64,000 bases of DNA from JBGRPZ01 sp041725955 (GCA_041725955.1 JBGRQE010000004.1:1-64000); one strand, 5' to 3'; counted from the stretch's first letter, positions 1-9,580 are shown. Program-made: numbers and translations. Notes: a model not told the origin generated them from the letters alone.

Positions 1-104
1 ATTGTTTCTTTTCTTTCTGGTGTAAGTCAACACCACAAAGATACATTTTGAAAGCAACTCACTATTACCTTTAATCTCCATCACTATTACCTCTAATTTG
101 ACCT

Positions 105-236
105 AAACCTCCTAGGTTTTGACTGAAAACCTCCTAGGTATTTAGTGAAAACCTCCTAGATATTTGATGAAAACCTCCTAGGTATTTAGTGAAAATCTCC
201 TAGGTATTTAGTGAAAACCTCCTAGGTTTTAATGCA
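105..236. repeat. Tandem array of six 22-bp repeats
   Basis: Six head-to-tail copies start at 105, 127, 149, 171, 193 and 215. The core is ACCTCCTAGGTATTTAGTG, with copies 2 and 4 identical and the outer copies most diverged. Each unit except the third carries the palindrome CCTAGG, and the first and last can fold as AACCT-cct-AGGTT. There are no spacers, so this is not a CRISPR. No gene overlaps it. The rest of positions 1-509 holds no gene that I can support. Confidence 0.9.
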
Positions 237-509
237 GATCAGAAAGAAGGGTAGTAGTGATTGGTAAAGCTACCTTGATAGGATACGCTTGTTCAAAACA
301 TTATAGACAGAGTGAAAATCTTAATCGCTATAGCTTATATACACTTGATTGAGTAACTACTTGATAAGTTTAAAATCAAAGATTTTAAGAGTTTAAAAAA
401 TATAATTCTCGTCTACTTTAAGAATATTATAAAGGCTATAATTTATAGCAATTAATGAAAATAGCCTGCAAAATAGCATAGATTCAATTGCTTTTATTTG
501 TATTGTATG

Positions 510-545
510 CAAAAAACGAAGTCTTCAATATTGAAAACTTCGTTC
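510..545 (-). terminator. Rho-independent terminator of the DUF5686 gene
   Basis: Read on the minus strand, a 15-bp stem (AACGAAGT...ACTTCGTT, centred on the palindrome TTCAATATTGAA) is followed by a run of T. The only non-Watson-Crick pair is a G-U on the minus strand, which would be a mismatch on the plus strand. This supports minus-strand use, just downstream of the stop at 588. Confidence 0.8.
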
Positions 546-587
546 TTGTTTTTTTAAGATTACTTGTGTCCTCAAAAGTAACTCAAT

Positions 588-3128
588 TTAATACCTCATT
601 GGCCATGAAAATTTTAAATGAAACTTTATTGCGTAATTTTCCTTAAAAGATTCATAAGAATAAGGTCCGTAGCGATAGAAAAAAGACATTCCCAGTGCGC
701 CATACACCTTGTCAATTCCTATACCACTTTCATAATAACCCAAATTCATTGTCTTTTTATCTGTATATACTTTTTTGTAAGATGAATCCAAATCTCCAAT
801 TCCCATATTATGGTATATTACCAGTTGCGGATTTATAAGCAAATCTGGATTTCTAAATATTTTGTGTCCGATAACATGAGTAATAAAAATGCCTGCATAT
901 TTATTGGAAGTAAATTCATTCCAGCGCATTGTATTAAAGCTGGGATAAGCATATACTCCGCACTTGCCATATGATGATTCCAAATTGTAAAGTGATGATT
1001 CAGGAACCAGTCCTTCCATATAACCTGCATTTGCTGTAATATAGGTTTTGCCTAGAAGCTTTAGATCTAAGAGGTAATTGATGTTTAAATCAATACGATT
1101 GAATTGATATTCGCCATCCAATAAATCATTTAAACCTGCAATGTAATTAATATGAAGTTCAGGATATTTTGTTCCCATCGAAAAGAGATGATCTGCAATA
1201 CTTACGACCTTTTCAAAAGGAGTAATGTGCAAGCCAATATGATAGCCAGCCAGCCGGTATGAGGAATAAATGTTTTTTTCAGGCAATGGAATTTTTTCAA
1301 AGTTAAGGTAATCTTTGTCTTTTACATACACTCCCGTTTTTATTTTAAAATGTCTAAAAAGGCGAGATTCAAAGTAAGCGTTTGCCCTATGTGTATAATT
1401 CATCTCATTTATATAAAAGATGGTAAAATCTTTCTTTAGAAAATTAAAAGAACTGACTGCAGGAAAAAAATCAAGAGAGCCATATCTCTCAGCTTCAGAA
1501 GCAGCATTTACATGTATGCCAATTCCTTTTTCTATACTTAGAGGAACAAAAACATTAGCTCCATATTTCAAATGGTAATCCTTGAAACCGTAGGCAGCAT
1601 AGCCTCCAAATTTCACATTCCTTGCAAATAGTATTTTTTTTGTCCATTTTAGTCCAAGACCAAGTCGTAGGCCCTCAAAATTATTATATCCAAATAAATA
1701 TTTATAATCAAAATGATCCAGGAAATATCTTCCTAATCGGAAATATGAATTTGTATCTGGTTTTTTACTAATTATAGGAGCTTTTTCTCCAGTAACTACT
1801 TCAAAGGCTAATTCTGTATAACGATCTAAATTCTTCTTCTGGCCAAGGCTATCCCAAAATAAAGAAGCATCTCTTTCATAAAGAAATAATGAGTCACCTC
1901 TTAGATTCTTCCAATATTCCTTTGGTTTGTCCATGGCACTTTTGTCTGTAGATAAGCTAATAATTGATCTGTCTTTTGCAGATTCTTCTTTTAATATAAG
2001 CTTATCTATTTTGGAATCATATTTAAGAAAAAAACCATTCTGGTATTTAAAAATACTCAAGAAAGATATTTTCTTAGGGAAGTAAATAGAATCAGCATAA
2101 CATTGATATTTTTGAGAATAAATTATTTCTGCACTGTCTATAATGTTTTGTGATTCGATTTCAAGTTTGAAAGGTAAATGCAGCTCAATATCTATTAATG
2201 CCCAGTTTTTTGAATGAATTTTAAAAGTGCCTGCAACCCCTTTGAAACGAGTTTTCTTTCGTCCAAAGAAATCAATTTGAAAGATAGTGTCCTTATTGTT
2301 AAGGCAAGTGGAATCCTTTAGAATGAAAGCATAGTTTTTTATTCCTTTTTTAGTAAATAATCCGGGGTATATCTCTTTACCTATTCCAATGTCATTTAAC
2401 TTTATAAAGTTTTCATAAAAATTGTACATTTTAACACCTCCATGAAATGCTTGCCAAAAAGGATTTTTAAACCCACTAACATTAATTGCAGTTATTTTTT
2501 CTTTTATATTATTTTTTGAATACCAGTTTACATCGATTGTTTTTTCTGTAAGAGGAAGTGGAATATAATTTTTTCTTTTCTTTTTTTGTTTTGAGTATAT
2601 GGACAAGCTATCGTTTAATTCTTCTGCACTTAAATTTCGGGGATCTTTCAATATATCTCCAGATATTTTTTCATAGACAGAATATTTCCAACGTGGGTAC
2701 TCCCTAAAATTGTTTTGTTTTTTATGTTCGATTACATTTTCAATAATTCGTAGAGCAGGATTCTTTCCGGGATAGACCTTTACTTCATCAAGTATATATG
2801 ATTTCGGATTTAGATAAAATTCATTTGCTTGAATATTCTCTTTAATTGTTACCTTTTTATTTTTATATGCTATTCGTGAAAAAGTTAGTGCAAAAATTCT
2901 TTGCTTTGAATGTATAATAAACTCCCCCTTTAAATTGGTTGAAACTCCTTGATTGCTGTTGTTTATAACGATATTTACATATTCAAGAGGCTTTTTACTT
3001 ATGCTGTCTAGTACACGTCCTTTATATGTATAATATATATCTTGTCCCCGACATTGAACTATAGATACAGTAGTAAAAAATAATAATAAACAAAATAACT
3101 TATAAACTTCTGTTCTCTCTTTTTTCAT
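588..3128 (-). CDS. DUF5686 / carboxypeptidase-regulatory-like outer membrane protein
   Basis: 846 residues. An N-terminal signal peptide (about 1-28, hydrophobic LFCLLLFFTTVSIV) is followed by a CarboxypepD_reg-like beta-sandwich (about 34-112; GRVLDSISKKPLEYVNIVI, then a NLKGEF turn). The long remainder matches the DUF5686 family: alternating aromatic beta-strands at about 470-846 ending in a terminal aromatic-rich strand, consistent with an outer membrane barrel. Such proteins are common in Bacteroidota, and their substrate is generally unknown. The ATG at 3128 is followed directly by a Lys-rich signal peptide start, so I accept it. The gene is monocistronic, with its own terminator, and diverges from the GH31 gene. 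No TonB plug domain is visible, so I do not call it a TonB-dependent receptor. Confidence 0.75.
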   Translation of the reverse strand: MKKERTEVYKLFCLLLFFTTVSIVQCRGQDIYYTYKGRVLDSISKKPLEYVNIVINNSNQGVSTNLKGEFIIHSKQRIFALTFSRIAYKNKKVTIKENIQANEFYLNPKSYILDEVKVYPGKNPALRIIENVIEHKKQNNFREYPRWKYSVYEKISGDILKDPRNLSAEELNDSLSIYSKQKKKRKNYIPLPLTEKTIDVNWYSKNNIKEKITAINVSGFKNPFWQAFHGGVKMYNFYENFIKLNDIGIGKEIYPGLFTKKGIKNYAFILKDSTCLNNKDTIFQIDFFGRKKTRFKGVAGTFKIHSKNWALIDIELHLPFKLEIESQNIIDSAEIIYSQKYQCYADSIYFPKKISFLSIFKYQNGFFLKYDSKIDKLILKEESAKDRSIISLSTDKSAMDKPKEYWKNLRGDSLFLYERDASLFWDSLGQKKNLDRYTELAFEVVTGEKAPIISKKPDTNSYFRLGRYFLDHFDYKYLFGYNNFEGLRLGLGLKWTKKILFARNVKFGGYAAYGFKDYHLKYGANVFVPLSIEKGIGIHVNAASEAERYGSLDFFPAVSSFNFLKKDFTIFYINEMNYTHRANAYFESRLFRHFKIKTGVYVKDKDYLNFEKIPLPEKNIYSSYRLAGYHIGLHITPFEKVVSIADHLFSMGTKYPELHINYIAGLNDLLDGEYQFNRIDLNINYLLDLKLLGKTYITANAGYMEGLVPESSLYNLESSYGKCGVYAYPSFNTMRWNEFTSNKYAGIFITHVIGHKIFRNPDLLINPQLVIYHNMGIGDLDSSYKKVYTDKKTMNLGYYESGIGIDKVYGALGMSFFYRYGPYSYESFKENYAIKFHLKFSWPMRY

Positions 3129-3412
3129 ACAGCAATTTATGCATTTTGTAATAAATCACGTATGAGTTGCTATAAGATTTATAGATGATTGATGGTTTTT
3201 ATCAATAGGAATGATTCCCTAAAAATAAAGTAGGAGAGTCCTCAAACCATACATCTTGTTTTACCTTAATTTTGATTCTCAGAACAATTTTGTAATAAAA
3301 ATGTCTAATTAAAGTTATTAATTAATTCTAATTCTGACTTTTACTCGAAGTTTATTATTCTAAATACCTATCCTAATTATTAAAACTCATTTATCTATAA
3401 AACCTAATCGAG

Positions 3413-5575
3413 ATGAAAACCAATACAAAATTTACTACGGCCAAACTTTTGCTCTGTATTTTTACTTTTTTGCCTCTATGGAATATTGTAATAGGCCAAA
3501 ATGATAAGAAAGAAAATCATGTAGTTTGGAATGAAATTCTAAATGGAGTTTGGAAAACCAAGATTAATAATGTCCCATCTTTTAATTTATTATCCATATC
3601 AAATGGTAAAATTCGCACTAATGCTATAAATGATATGGGTGAAGCGAAATTTCCTATTGATAAATCAGAAATTCATTCTTTTACTCGCAATGGAAAAACG
3701 TTTATTCGTTTCCCTTTGGCAAAGGGTGAAGAAATTTATGGTTTAGGCTTGAATTTTCATCATGTAAAAGAACGTGGAAGAATATTCCGTCTTCATATGG
3801 ATCATTATGGAGGAACCGATAATGGAAGAACTCATGCTCCTGTTCCTTTTTTAGTGTCGTCAGAGGGTTATGGGATTTTTATTAATGCTGCAAGATATAT
3901 TGATGTTAATGTGGGAGCAGCAGTTTCGAAAGATAGTAAACATCCTGCTATTCCTAAAGATAGAAATACAGCGAGCGACTGGACTGTAATGCCTTATTCT
4001 GATAATTTAGAATTTACTATTCCTGAAGAAGGCGTGGAGGTAATTGTTTTTAGTGGAAAAAATATGATGGAAGTTGTTCAACGATTCAACCTTTATTGTG
4101 GAGGTGGAGTTATTCCTGCAAAATGGGGACTTGGATTTATGCAACGTCTTAAAACTCTTGCTACGGAAGATGATGTTAAACAGGAAGTAAAACAGTTTAA
4201 GGAAAATCATTTTCCTTTAAATATGGTTGGCCTTGAACCTGGCTGGCATAGTAAAGCATATCCATGTTCGTTTGAATGGGATAAAACTCGCTTTCCGAAT
4301 CCTGCGGAACTTTCTAAAGAATTAAAAAAAGATGGATACTATTTAAATCTTTGGTTTAACCCTTATTTGTGGCCCGGTTCAGCAATTGATAAAGCTGTAG
4401 AACCTTTTGTTGGTGATTATACTGTTTGGTGTGGTAATGTTCCGGATTTTACTATACCAAAAGCTCGTGAAGCTTTTAAGAATTTTATAAAGAAGCATCA
4501 AGTTGATATTGGAATTTCTGGATTTAAGGCTGATGAAGTTGATGGTTATGATGAATGGCTTTGGCCTGATATGGCAACATTTCCCTCGGGTAAGAGTGGT
4601 GAGCAGATGAGACAGACTTTTCCGAATCAAGTTGCAAGTGCTGTTGATGAAGTTTATAGAGAAAAGAATGAACGTACCTATGGATTGGTTCGTGGAGGAC
4701 AGGCAGGTGGTGTAAATCTTCCATTTGTTATTTACAGTGATTATTATTCACACCGAGGTTTTATTACTGCTCTTGTGAATTCTGGATTTTGCGGAGTATT
4801 ATGGACTCCTGAAGCACGTAATAGTGAAACAGCAGAAGAGTGGGTAAGAAGAATTCAGACTGCTTGTTTTTCTCCAATGGCAATGATTAATGCCTGGCAA
4901 TCGGGTACGAAACCATGGGATTTCAAAGAGGTGTATCCATATGTCCAAGATGTAGCTTTTTTGCGTATGCGTTTATTACCTTATATTTATTCCACATTTT
5001 CTGAGTATTATTTTAAAGGAACTCCTCCTTTTAGAGCTGTTAATTTAGAACCTTCTTTTACTGATCAAATAGGTGTGATTAAGACTAAACTTGATGATAC
5101 AAAAAATCCGTATAAAAAAGATATTGTCAAAGATATTACCGATCAATATATGATGGGAAATCACATTTTGGTTGCACCTTTTTTTGCTGGTGATACTACC
5201 CGTCAAGTTGTTTTGCCTAAAGGAAACTGGTATGATTTCTATACAGGGGAATATGCTGGAAATGGTGAGATTATAACTATTAAAGCTACATTGGATAAAA
5301 TTCCTCTCTTCGTTAAAGATGGTAGTTTGATTCCTATGATGCCTCCAGTTGAAAATACTCGTGATTGGAAGAAGAATACTCCTTTAGAAGTTCGTCATTA
5401 TGGAACTGCAGAAGGCGTTTTTTATCTATATGATGATGATGGAACTTCATATGATTATGAGAAAGGCGATTATACCATAAAAGAGTTGAGGTATAAGAAA
5501 AATAAAGGAAGTGTTAAAACCATTAAAAAAAGTCCGTATTGGACTTATGGAAAAATTACCTGGAAACAGATGTAA
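3413..5575 (+). CDS. Glycoside hydrolase family 31 (alpha-glucosidase/alpha-xylosidase type)
   Basis: 720 residues with a signal peptide (about 1-28), so exported to the periplasm or beyond. An N-terminal beta-sandwich (GEEIYGLGLNFHHV at about 106-118) precedes the catalytic (beta/alpha)8 barrel. The GH31 nucleophile motif appears as GFKADEVDG, with the likely nucleophile D374. A candidate acid/base Asp lies in YSDYYSH (D443). The C-terminal beta domains include the VLPKGNWYDFYTGE signature of GH31 enzymes. The family hydrolyses alpha-linked glucosides or xylosides with retention of configuration; the exact substrate cannot be read from sequence. It stands alone, without a SusC/SusD pair, and ends at a bidirectional terminator shared with the converging neighbour. 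Confidence 0.88.
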   Translation: MKTNTKFTTAKLLLCIFTFLPLWNIVIGQNDKKENHVVWNEILNGVWKTKINNVPSFNLLSISNGKIRTNAINDMGEAKFPIDKSEIHSFTRNGKTFIRFPLAKGEEIYGLGLNFHHVKERGRIFRLHMDHYGGTDNGRTHAPVPFLVSSEGYGIFINAARYIDVNVGAAVSKDSKHPAIPKDRNTASDWTVMPYSDNLEFTIPEEGVEVIVFSGKNMMEVVQRFNLYCGGGVIPAKWGLGFMQRLKTLATEDDVKQEVKQFKENHFPLNMVGLEPGWHSKAYPCSFEWDKTRFPNPAELSKELKKDGYYLNLWFNPYLWPGSAIDKAVEPFVGDYTVWCGNVPDFTIPKAREAFKNFIKKHQVDIGISGFKADEVDGYDEWLWPDMATFPSGKSGEQMRQTFPNQVASAVDEVYREKNERTYGLVRGGQAGGVNLPFVIYSDYYSHRGFITALVNSGFCGVLWTPEARNSETAEEWVRRIQTACFSPMAMINAWQSGTKPWDFKEVYPYVQDVAFLRMRLLPYIYSTFSEYYFKGTPPFRAVNLEPSFTDQIGVIKTKLDDTKNPYKKDIVKDITDQYMMGNHILVAPFFAGDTTRQVVLPKGNWYDFYTGEYAGNGEIITIKATLDKIPLFVKDGSLIPMMPPVENTRDWKKNTPLEVRHYGTAEGVFYLYDDDGTSYDYEKGDYTIKELRYKKNKGSVKTIKKSPYWTYGKITWKQM

Positions 5576-5614
5576 TTTTATCTTATAGAAATGAGAGTAT
5601 GGGGTTGTCCCTCA

Positions 5615-5661
5615 AAAAAAATATCTCTTTACCTACTAATTAGGTAAAGAGATATTTTTTT
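5615..5661. terminator. Bidirectional terminator between converging genes
   Basis: A 21-bp perfect stem (AATATCTCTTTACCTA / TAGGTAAAGAGATATT) with a 5-nt loop is flanked by A and T runs on both sides. It serves the GH31 gene (plus) and the Omp28-like gene (minus). Confidence 0.9.
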
Positions 5662-5678
5662 AATAATCTTAAAAACTG

Positions 5679-6719
5679 TTATTTACAGATGAATTTTGTG
5701 TTTATAGATTTTCCGTCAGCAAATTTAATCACTGATATCAATACACCAGTTTGCAACTGATCAGATTGTAATTGGATTGTGTTTTTTCCTGAAGTAATCT
5801 TTACTTGTTTATTTGCGATTTGTTTTCCATTTAGATCTGTAATATAAATCTCTGCCTGGCAATCTTTATCTGAAGAATATTCAACTGTAGCAGTTTTTGT
5901 ATTGCTATTTGCCCAAACATTTGTCTCTGAATCAGTGTTTCTTGATATATTATTTAGGCCTGTAGGAGTTTTTTCTGTTGTTTTGACTTTTGCGGCATTT
6001 AAAATATCATATTTTGACTTATCAGTATTTTGCAGCAATCCAACAAATTCAATATTGTTTTCATTCCACGAAGGGTCGAGATTTACGGTAAAGGTTCTTT
6101 CTTCAACATTTGAAGAAAACTTAAGCTTTTCTCCATTTGCATTAGGAATAACCTTTCGGCTTACAAAATTTAGTTCTGTTTGATTTTTCCATTTAAATGG
6201 AATTTTACTTTCAGTAACTACTAATACAAAGGCTAAATCGCCTGAGCTTGTATAACTATCTACTTTTTCAGATCTCAGAACCACCTTATAAGTATGGTCA
6301 GCGGTTTTTGTTGCATTAATTTTAAAAGTAAATGAAGTCTTTTTTGCCAAACTTTTATCTACTTCGGGTTTGTATGTGCTATATACACTATTGTTTGGGT
6401 CACCACCAACATAAAAAGCAGATCCATCAAATCGCGCAGTAGGAAAACCTGTTATATTGTAGAAGTTTATTCGATTTGTAGATTCTTGATTTGAATATTT
6501 GTCGTTCCCGTGATATTCAATAATAGCAACTTTGTCGCCATTATTAACTAGATCTTCAGCAGCCATAGCTGCTCCAGGACAGTATCCGCACCATGTAGCT
6601 GTAGCAATTTCTACAACCGATAGATTTCGGTTAACTTTTTGAGCGAATATTTTGGTGTTTGCCGAGAGGCAAATTAAGAAAAAAATAAAAGCAGTGATTG
6701 TAATTTTTTGTGTTTTCAT
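5679..6719 (-). CDS. Omp28-related thioredoxin-fold secreted protein with T9SS sorting tail
   Basis: 346 residues. A signal peptide (about 1-26, ending at IFAQ) is followed by a thioredoxin-like domain with a redox-type CxxC: ATWCGYCPG, C44 and C47. The segment IIEYHGNDKYSNQESTNRINFYNITGFPTARFDG matches the Omp28 family described in Porphyromonas and related bacteria. The last 80 or so residues (ITDLNGKQIANKQVKITSGKN...) resemble a type A T9SS sorting domain, so export to the cell surface is likely. Disulphide exchange or surface adhesion are possible roles; I cannot decide between them. It is a single gene that diverges from the HAD phosphatase gene. Confidence 0.8.
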   Translation of the reverse strand: MKTQKITITAFIFFLICLSANTKIFAQKVNRNLSVVEIATATWCGYCPGAAMAAEDLVNNGDKVAIIEYHGNDKYSNQESTNRINFYNITGFPTARFDGSAFYVGGDPNNSVYSTYKPEVDKSLAKKTSFTFKINATKTADHTYKVVLRSEKVDSYTSSGDLAFVLVVTESKIPFKWKNQTELNFVSRKVIPNANGEKLKFSSNVEERTFTVNLDPSWNENNIEFVGLLQNTDKSKYDILNAAKVKTTEKTPTGLNNISRNTDSETNVWANSNTKTATVEYSSDKDCQAEIYITDLNGKQIANKQVKITSGKNTIQLQSDQLQTGVLISVIKFADGKSINTKFICK

Positions 6720-6832
6720 AGTACTTTAAATTAGGAGATGAGGGATTACTCTATATTACAATAACTGATTTAGATTTAATATCTTATGTTTGCTAGGGTG
6801 AAACTAATGTATTCGTGTTTTTGTGTTATTTT

Positions 6833-6864
6833 TTTGAATAAATTCAGATTGTTTCGTACTTTCG
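6833..6864 (+). promoter_or_regulatory. Bacteroidota-type promoter for the HAD gene
   Basis: A -33 element TTTG (6833-6836) and a -7 element TACTTTCG (6857-6864, one mismatch to TAnnTTTG) are separated by 20 nt. They lie 39 nt upstream of the ATG at 6904. Confidence 0.65.
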
Positions 6865-6903
6865 CGCCACTAAAAAAACTCTTAAACGCTAAAGTAAAAC
6901 AAA

Positions 6904-7821
6904 ATGAAATCTAAAGGAATACTGCTATCATTATTTTTGATTTGCTTTTTTTCGCTTACAATATTTGCACAAACTTTTCATAAAATAGAGGGTTGGCCTG
7001 ATTCTACTAATACAAAAATTCAACAATACCTTGAATCTTCAAAAGCTGTTCAAGACAGAAAAGTAGCTGTTTTTGATTGTGATGGAACTATTTTAGGGCA
7101 ATCTCCTTATTATCTGTCTAATGAAGTAATGTGTAATTACGCAAAAAATAATTGTGTAGGTAAGGATGATTTATTATCAAAAAATGCTGTAGAGCATATG
7201 TATAAGTATGTTAATGGAAAGGGAAATCCTATGCAGCCTCTGGAAACTATACTTACTCTTTCAGGAATAAGTCCGCAAGAAGCTGAAAATATAGGATGGA
7301 AATTGTTTCAGGAAAAAAAATATGCGGATAAAGTTTTTCCACAGATGAAACAACTTATTGCAAATTTAAAAGAATACGGCTTTGAAGTATGGGCAGTTAC
7401 TGGTGCCCAGGAAGTAGTATATCAAAAAATTTGTAGTGATGTTTTTGGTATTCCAAGAACTCGTGTTATAGGTGCAAAAACGGTTATTGCCAATGGGAAA
7501 ATCACTAATCAATTTGTGCCTCCATTGCCAGAGCGTGCTGGAAAAAAACATGTTATTGAAACCTTTATAAAAGCTCAACCAATGTTTGTTGTTGGTAACT
7601 CAAGAGGCGATTTGGATATGCTTCTTTATTCTAAAGGAATGCGTATTGTAGTAAATCCTGATTCTACAGAAAAAGCTACTGATCCAATTCTTAAAAATCA
7701 AACTCTTGAAAACTATTGTCAAGAGCATGGTTTTACAATAGTAAAATGTAAAGATCAACGTCCAGCGGGAGTTACCTACGATTGTGCCGATTTTGGTATT
7801 GAAACAAATCCTGCGAATTAA
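6904..7821 (+). CDS. Exported HAD-superfamily phosphatase
   Basis: 305 residues. The signal peptide (about 1-22, LLSLFLICFFSLTIFAQ) places it in the periplasm. HAD motif I is VAVFDCDGTI, with nucleophile D58 and general acid D60. A motif II-like Thr occurs in VWAVTGAQE, and motif IV is GNSRGDLDML. The overall pattern resembles phosphoserine-phosphatase-like members (PSPase fold, helical cap between motifs I and II). It is probably a periplasmic phosphomonoesterase of unknown substrate. The gene stands alone, between its own promoter and a terminator. Confidence 0.82.
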   Translation: MKSKGILLSLFLICFFSLTIFAQTFHKIEGWPDSTNTKIQQYLESSKAVQDRKVAVFDCDGTILGQSPYYLSNEVMCNYAKNNCVGKDDLLSKNAVEHMYKYVNGKGNPMQPLETILTLSGISPQEAENIGWKLFQEKKYADKVFPQMKQLIANLKEYGFEVWAVTGAQEVVYQKICSDVFGIPRTRVIGAKTVIANGKITNQFVPPLPERAGKKHVIETFIKAQPMFVVGNSRGDLDMLLYSKGMRIVVNPDSTEKATDPILKNQTLENYCQEHGFTIVKCKDQRPAGVTYDCADFGIETNPAN

Positions 7822-7844
7822 TAAAAAGATATTTGTTTTTTACA

Positions 7845-7887
7845 GGAGGCTGTCTATATTAATTGCGGGTAGCCTCTTTCTTTTTTT
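7845..7887 (+). terminator. Terminator of the HAD gene
   Basis: GAGGCT (7846-7851) pairs with AGCCTC (7871-7876) across a long, partly structured loop, followed by TTCTTTTTTT. Confidence 0.65.
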
Positions 7888-8050
7888 ATGTTATATTGAT
7901 AATTATTATAATAATTCAAAAGTAATTATTAAATTTACGACGATTATAATGCAGGCATTAGAATGAATGAATTTAGATTAAAAGTTAATTCTGCTAGCTG
8001 TATTTAACAGTATTACATACAATTTGTATTTTCAACAAATATCAAATAAC

Positions 8051-8707
8051 ATGAAAAAAATTTCAATAAGTATTCTATTATTTTTGGCTACTATTTTGGT
8101 TATTCCTAATAATTTAAAAGCACAAGAAAAAAAAGCTAAATTTATTACTCCAGAATTATATGTTTCTTTAGTAAAGGCAGTAGTTTCAGAGGGGGAACAA
8201 AATTATTTAGGATATAATACATCTTTATATGCTTCCTTTAATTTTACTAAATCGTTTAGTTTAGTTTCTGGACTTTCTTATACCAAGCAAAGAACTGAAG
8301 AATCATTTTCTCATGGACACTTTGCTAGTTCAGATGTAGAGTTAAGAGCGGGTTATTTTTCTATTCCTTTAATGTGTCGATATACAGTAGGAAAGAAAGT
8401 TAGGTTTTTTTTAGATTTAGGAGTAATGGGAAGTTATGTTAACAGTGCAAAAGAAATAGGAACCATTCATAGTAGCGTATACAATGGAATGCAAACTGTT
8501 TACGGTGAAACAAAGATTGACAGAAGTATTGATGTCAACGAGTACCATATTATGCCTACTGCTGGGGTAGGAGTTAAAGTTGCATTAAAAAAAATAGATT
8601 TAATAGCACGTACAAGTTATCAAACTTCCTTGAAAGAGCTTGTTGGCAATATGAGCCCTGCTTATATTAATAATTTTCAATTTTCATTAGGAATTGGTTT
8701 AAGATAA
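8051..8707 (+). CDS. Small outer membrane beta-barrel protein (PorT-like family)
   Basis: 218 residues from the ATG at 8051. I prefer this start to an in-frame ATG at 8024 because MKKISISILLFLATILVIP is a normal signal peptide start. After cleavage near NLKAQ, the chain is a series of short amphipathic strands with Gly/Tyr/Phe turns, including AGYFSIPLMCRYTVGKKVRFFLDLGVMGSY. This pattern is typical of the eight- to ten-stranded PorT/OmpA-like barrels annotated in Bacteroidota. No plug or enzymatic motif is visible. The role is unknown; a structural or adhesion-type porin is possible. Confidence 0.7.
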   Translation: MKKISISILLFLATILVIPNNLKAQEKKAKFITPELYVSLVKAVVSEGEQNYLGYNTSLYASFNFTKSFSLVSGLSYTKQRTEESFSHGHFASSDVELRAGYFSIPLMCRYTVGKKVRFFLDLGVMGSYVNSAKEIGTIHSSVYNGMQTVYGETKIDRSIDVNEYHIMPTAGVGVKVALKKIDLIARTSYQTSLKELVGNMSPAYINNFQFSLGIGLR

Positions 8708-8730
8708 TATTTACATATATTTTGAGTGTG

Positions 8731-8767
8731 AAGCTTACTGTAATTCAGTAAGCTTTTCTTTTTTATA
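8731..8767 (+). terminator. Terminator of the small barrel gene
   Basis: A 10-bp stem AAGCTTACTG / CAGTAAGCTT with a 5-nt loop is followed by TTCTTTTTTA. It runs directly into the -7 element of the next gene. Confidence 0.85.
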
Positions 8768-8771
8768 TTTG
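8764..8771 (+). promoter_or_regulatory. -7 element for ywbE
   Basis: TATATTTG is an exact match to TAnnTTTG. It lies 26 nt before the proposed TTG start and overlaps the U-tract of the preceding terminator. No good -33 TTTG sits at the usual spacing. Confidence 0.5.
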
Positions 8772-8797
8772 CCGTAAATATTAAAAAAGAATGTATT

Positions 8798-8998
8798 TTG
8801 GACGGAAAGAAAAGAAGCGATATAAGCATTGGGGCAGAAGTTGATATAGTGTTAAAGAAAGATCAACGTTCAGGAGAGTTAACAAGAGGTTTTGTTAAAC
8901 GTATACTTACAAATTCTTCTAATCATCCACATGGAATAAAAGTCATGCTAGAAGATGGGCAAGTAGGAAGAGTTAAATATATCATTCCAGAGGAATAA
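8798..8998 (+). CDS. ywbE: YwbE family protein
   Basis: 66 residues matching the small conserved YwbE family (DUF2196). Recognisable segments are an N-terminal xGxxRxxI, VDIVLKKDQRSGELTRGFVKRIL, and HPHGIKVMLEDGQVGRVKYI. The function is unknown; the short beta-rich, basic chain suggests an SH3-like or KOW-like RNA- or protein-binding fold (inference). The start is a TTG at 8798: family members begin MxGxxR, and the frame offers no ATG at this point. The nearby ATG at 8791 is out of frame. It is a single-gene unit that converges with the next gene. Confidence 0.85.
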   Translation: MDGKKRSDISIGAEVDIVLKKDQRSGELTRGFVKRILTNSSNHPHGIKVMLEDGQVGRVKYIIPEE

Positions 8999-9004
8999 AA
9001 GTAT

Positions 9005-9478
9005 TTATCTCATGAGTTCCATTGCTTTTTCTATTTGAGACTTTTGGATACTCATTTTAATATTTATAGGTATAATTTTGGAAGCTATTTTTCCTGATTT
9101 ATTTTCATAAATAATTTTAAAGTAGGAAGTAAGTGGAAATCTGTTTTTTTTGAATTTGATTTTTATAATTTTCGATTTCTCTATTTTTAAGGGGAACCAT
9201 GTTCTAATGTATTCAATTTTTCTGATTGTCAATAGTAATAATAGGACTGTAGAAATTGTGAATAATTTCCAGTTTTCATCAAAAAAACCTGAATATATTA
9301 TATTATAAGAGAGTCCTGGAAAGAAAAATAAGTAAATGGCATTATATAATAAGAATCGTTTCTTTTCAAGAAACTTTTGTTTTTCGGGCCTGATCTCTTC
9401 AAGATTTGATATAACAATTTTATCTTCCAAAATATGGCAATATCCATGCCTAATTTTGAATTTTGGATTTTGACTCAT
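9005..9478 (-). CDS. Hypothetical two-helix membrane protein
   Basis: 157 residues, family not recognised. The N-terminal 40 residues are polar. Two hydrophobic helices at about 43-62 and 72-88, joined by a short acidic turn (SGFFDEN), form a membrane hairpin. The C-terminal 65 residues are strongly basic (KIIKIKFKKNRF), beta-prone and presumably cytoplasmic, ending in a short helix (SQIEKAMELM). This layout is reminiscent of bacterial PH-domain membrane proteins, but no motif decides it. It is convergent with ywbE, only 6 nt from its stop, and has no obvious partner. Confidence 0.6.
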   Translation of the reverse strand: MSQNPKFKIRHGYCHILEDKIVISNLEEIRPEKQKFLEKKRFLLYNAIYLFFFPGLSYNIIYSGFFDENWKLFTISTVLLLLLTIRKIEYIRTWFPLKIEKSKIIKIKFKKNRFPLTSYFKIIYENKSGKIASKIIPINIKMSIQKSQIEKAMELMR

Positions 9479-9580
9479 ACGATAAACAGTTTAATAGAAT
9501 GTGAGAATTATCATACATAGAGTATTGTATGATTTTTATTTTTATGACTTTCTTAAAATGTTTTTTGTTGTGGACTAAGA

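Noticed and set aside
105..236. CRISPR array
   Set aside because: The repeats are directly adjacent with no variable spacers, and no cas genes are in the window. The same holds for the arrays at 31881 and 51320.
588..3128. TonB-dependent receptor (SusC-like)
   Set aside because: The CarboxypepD_reg-like start is shared with SusC proteins, but no plug domain or TonB box follows and the body fits DUF5686.
7784..7966. 60-codon frame after the HAD gene
   Set aside because: It overlaps the HAD end and reads straight through the terminator hairpin; no conserved features.
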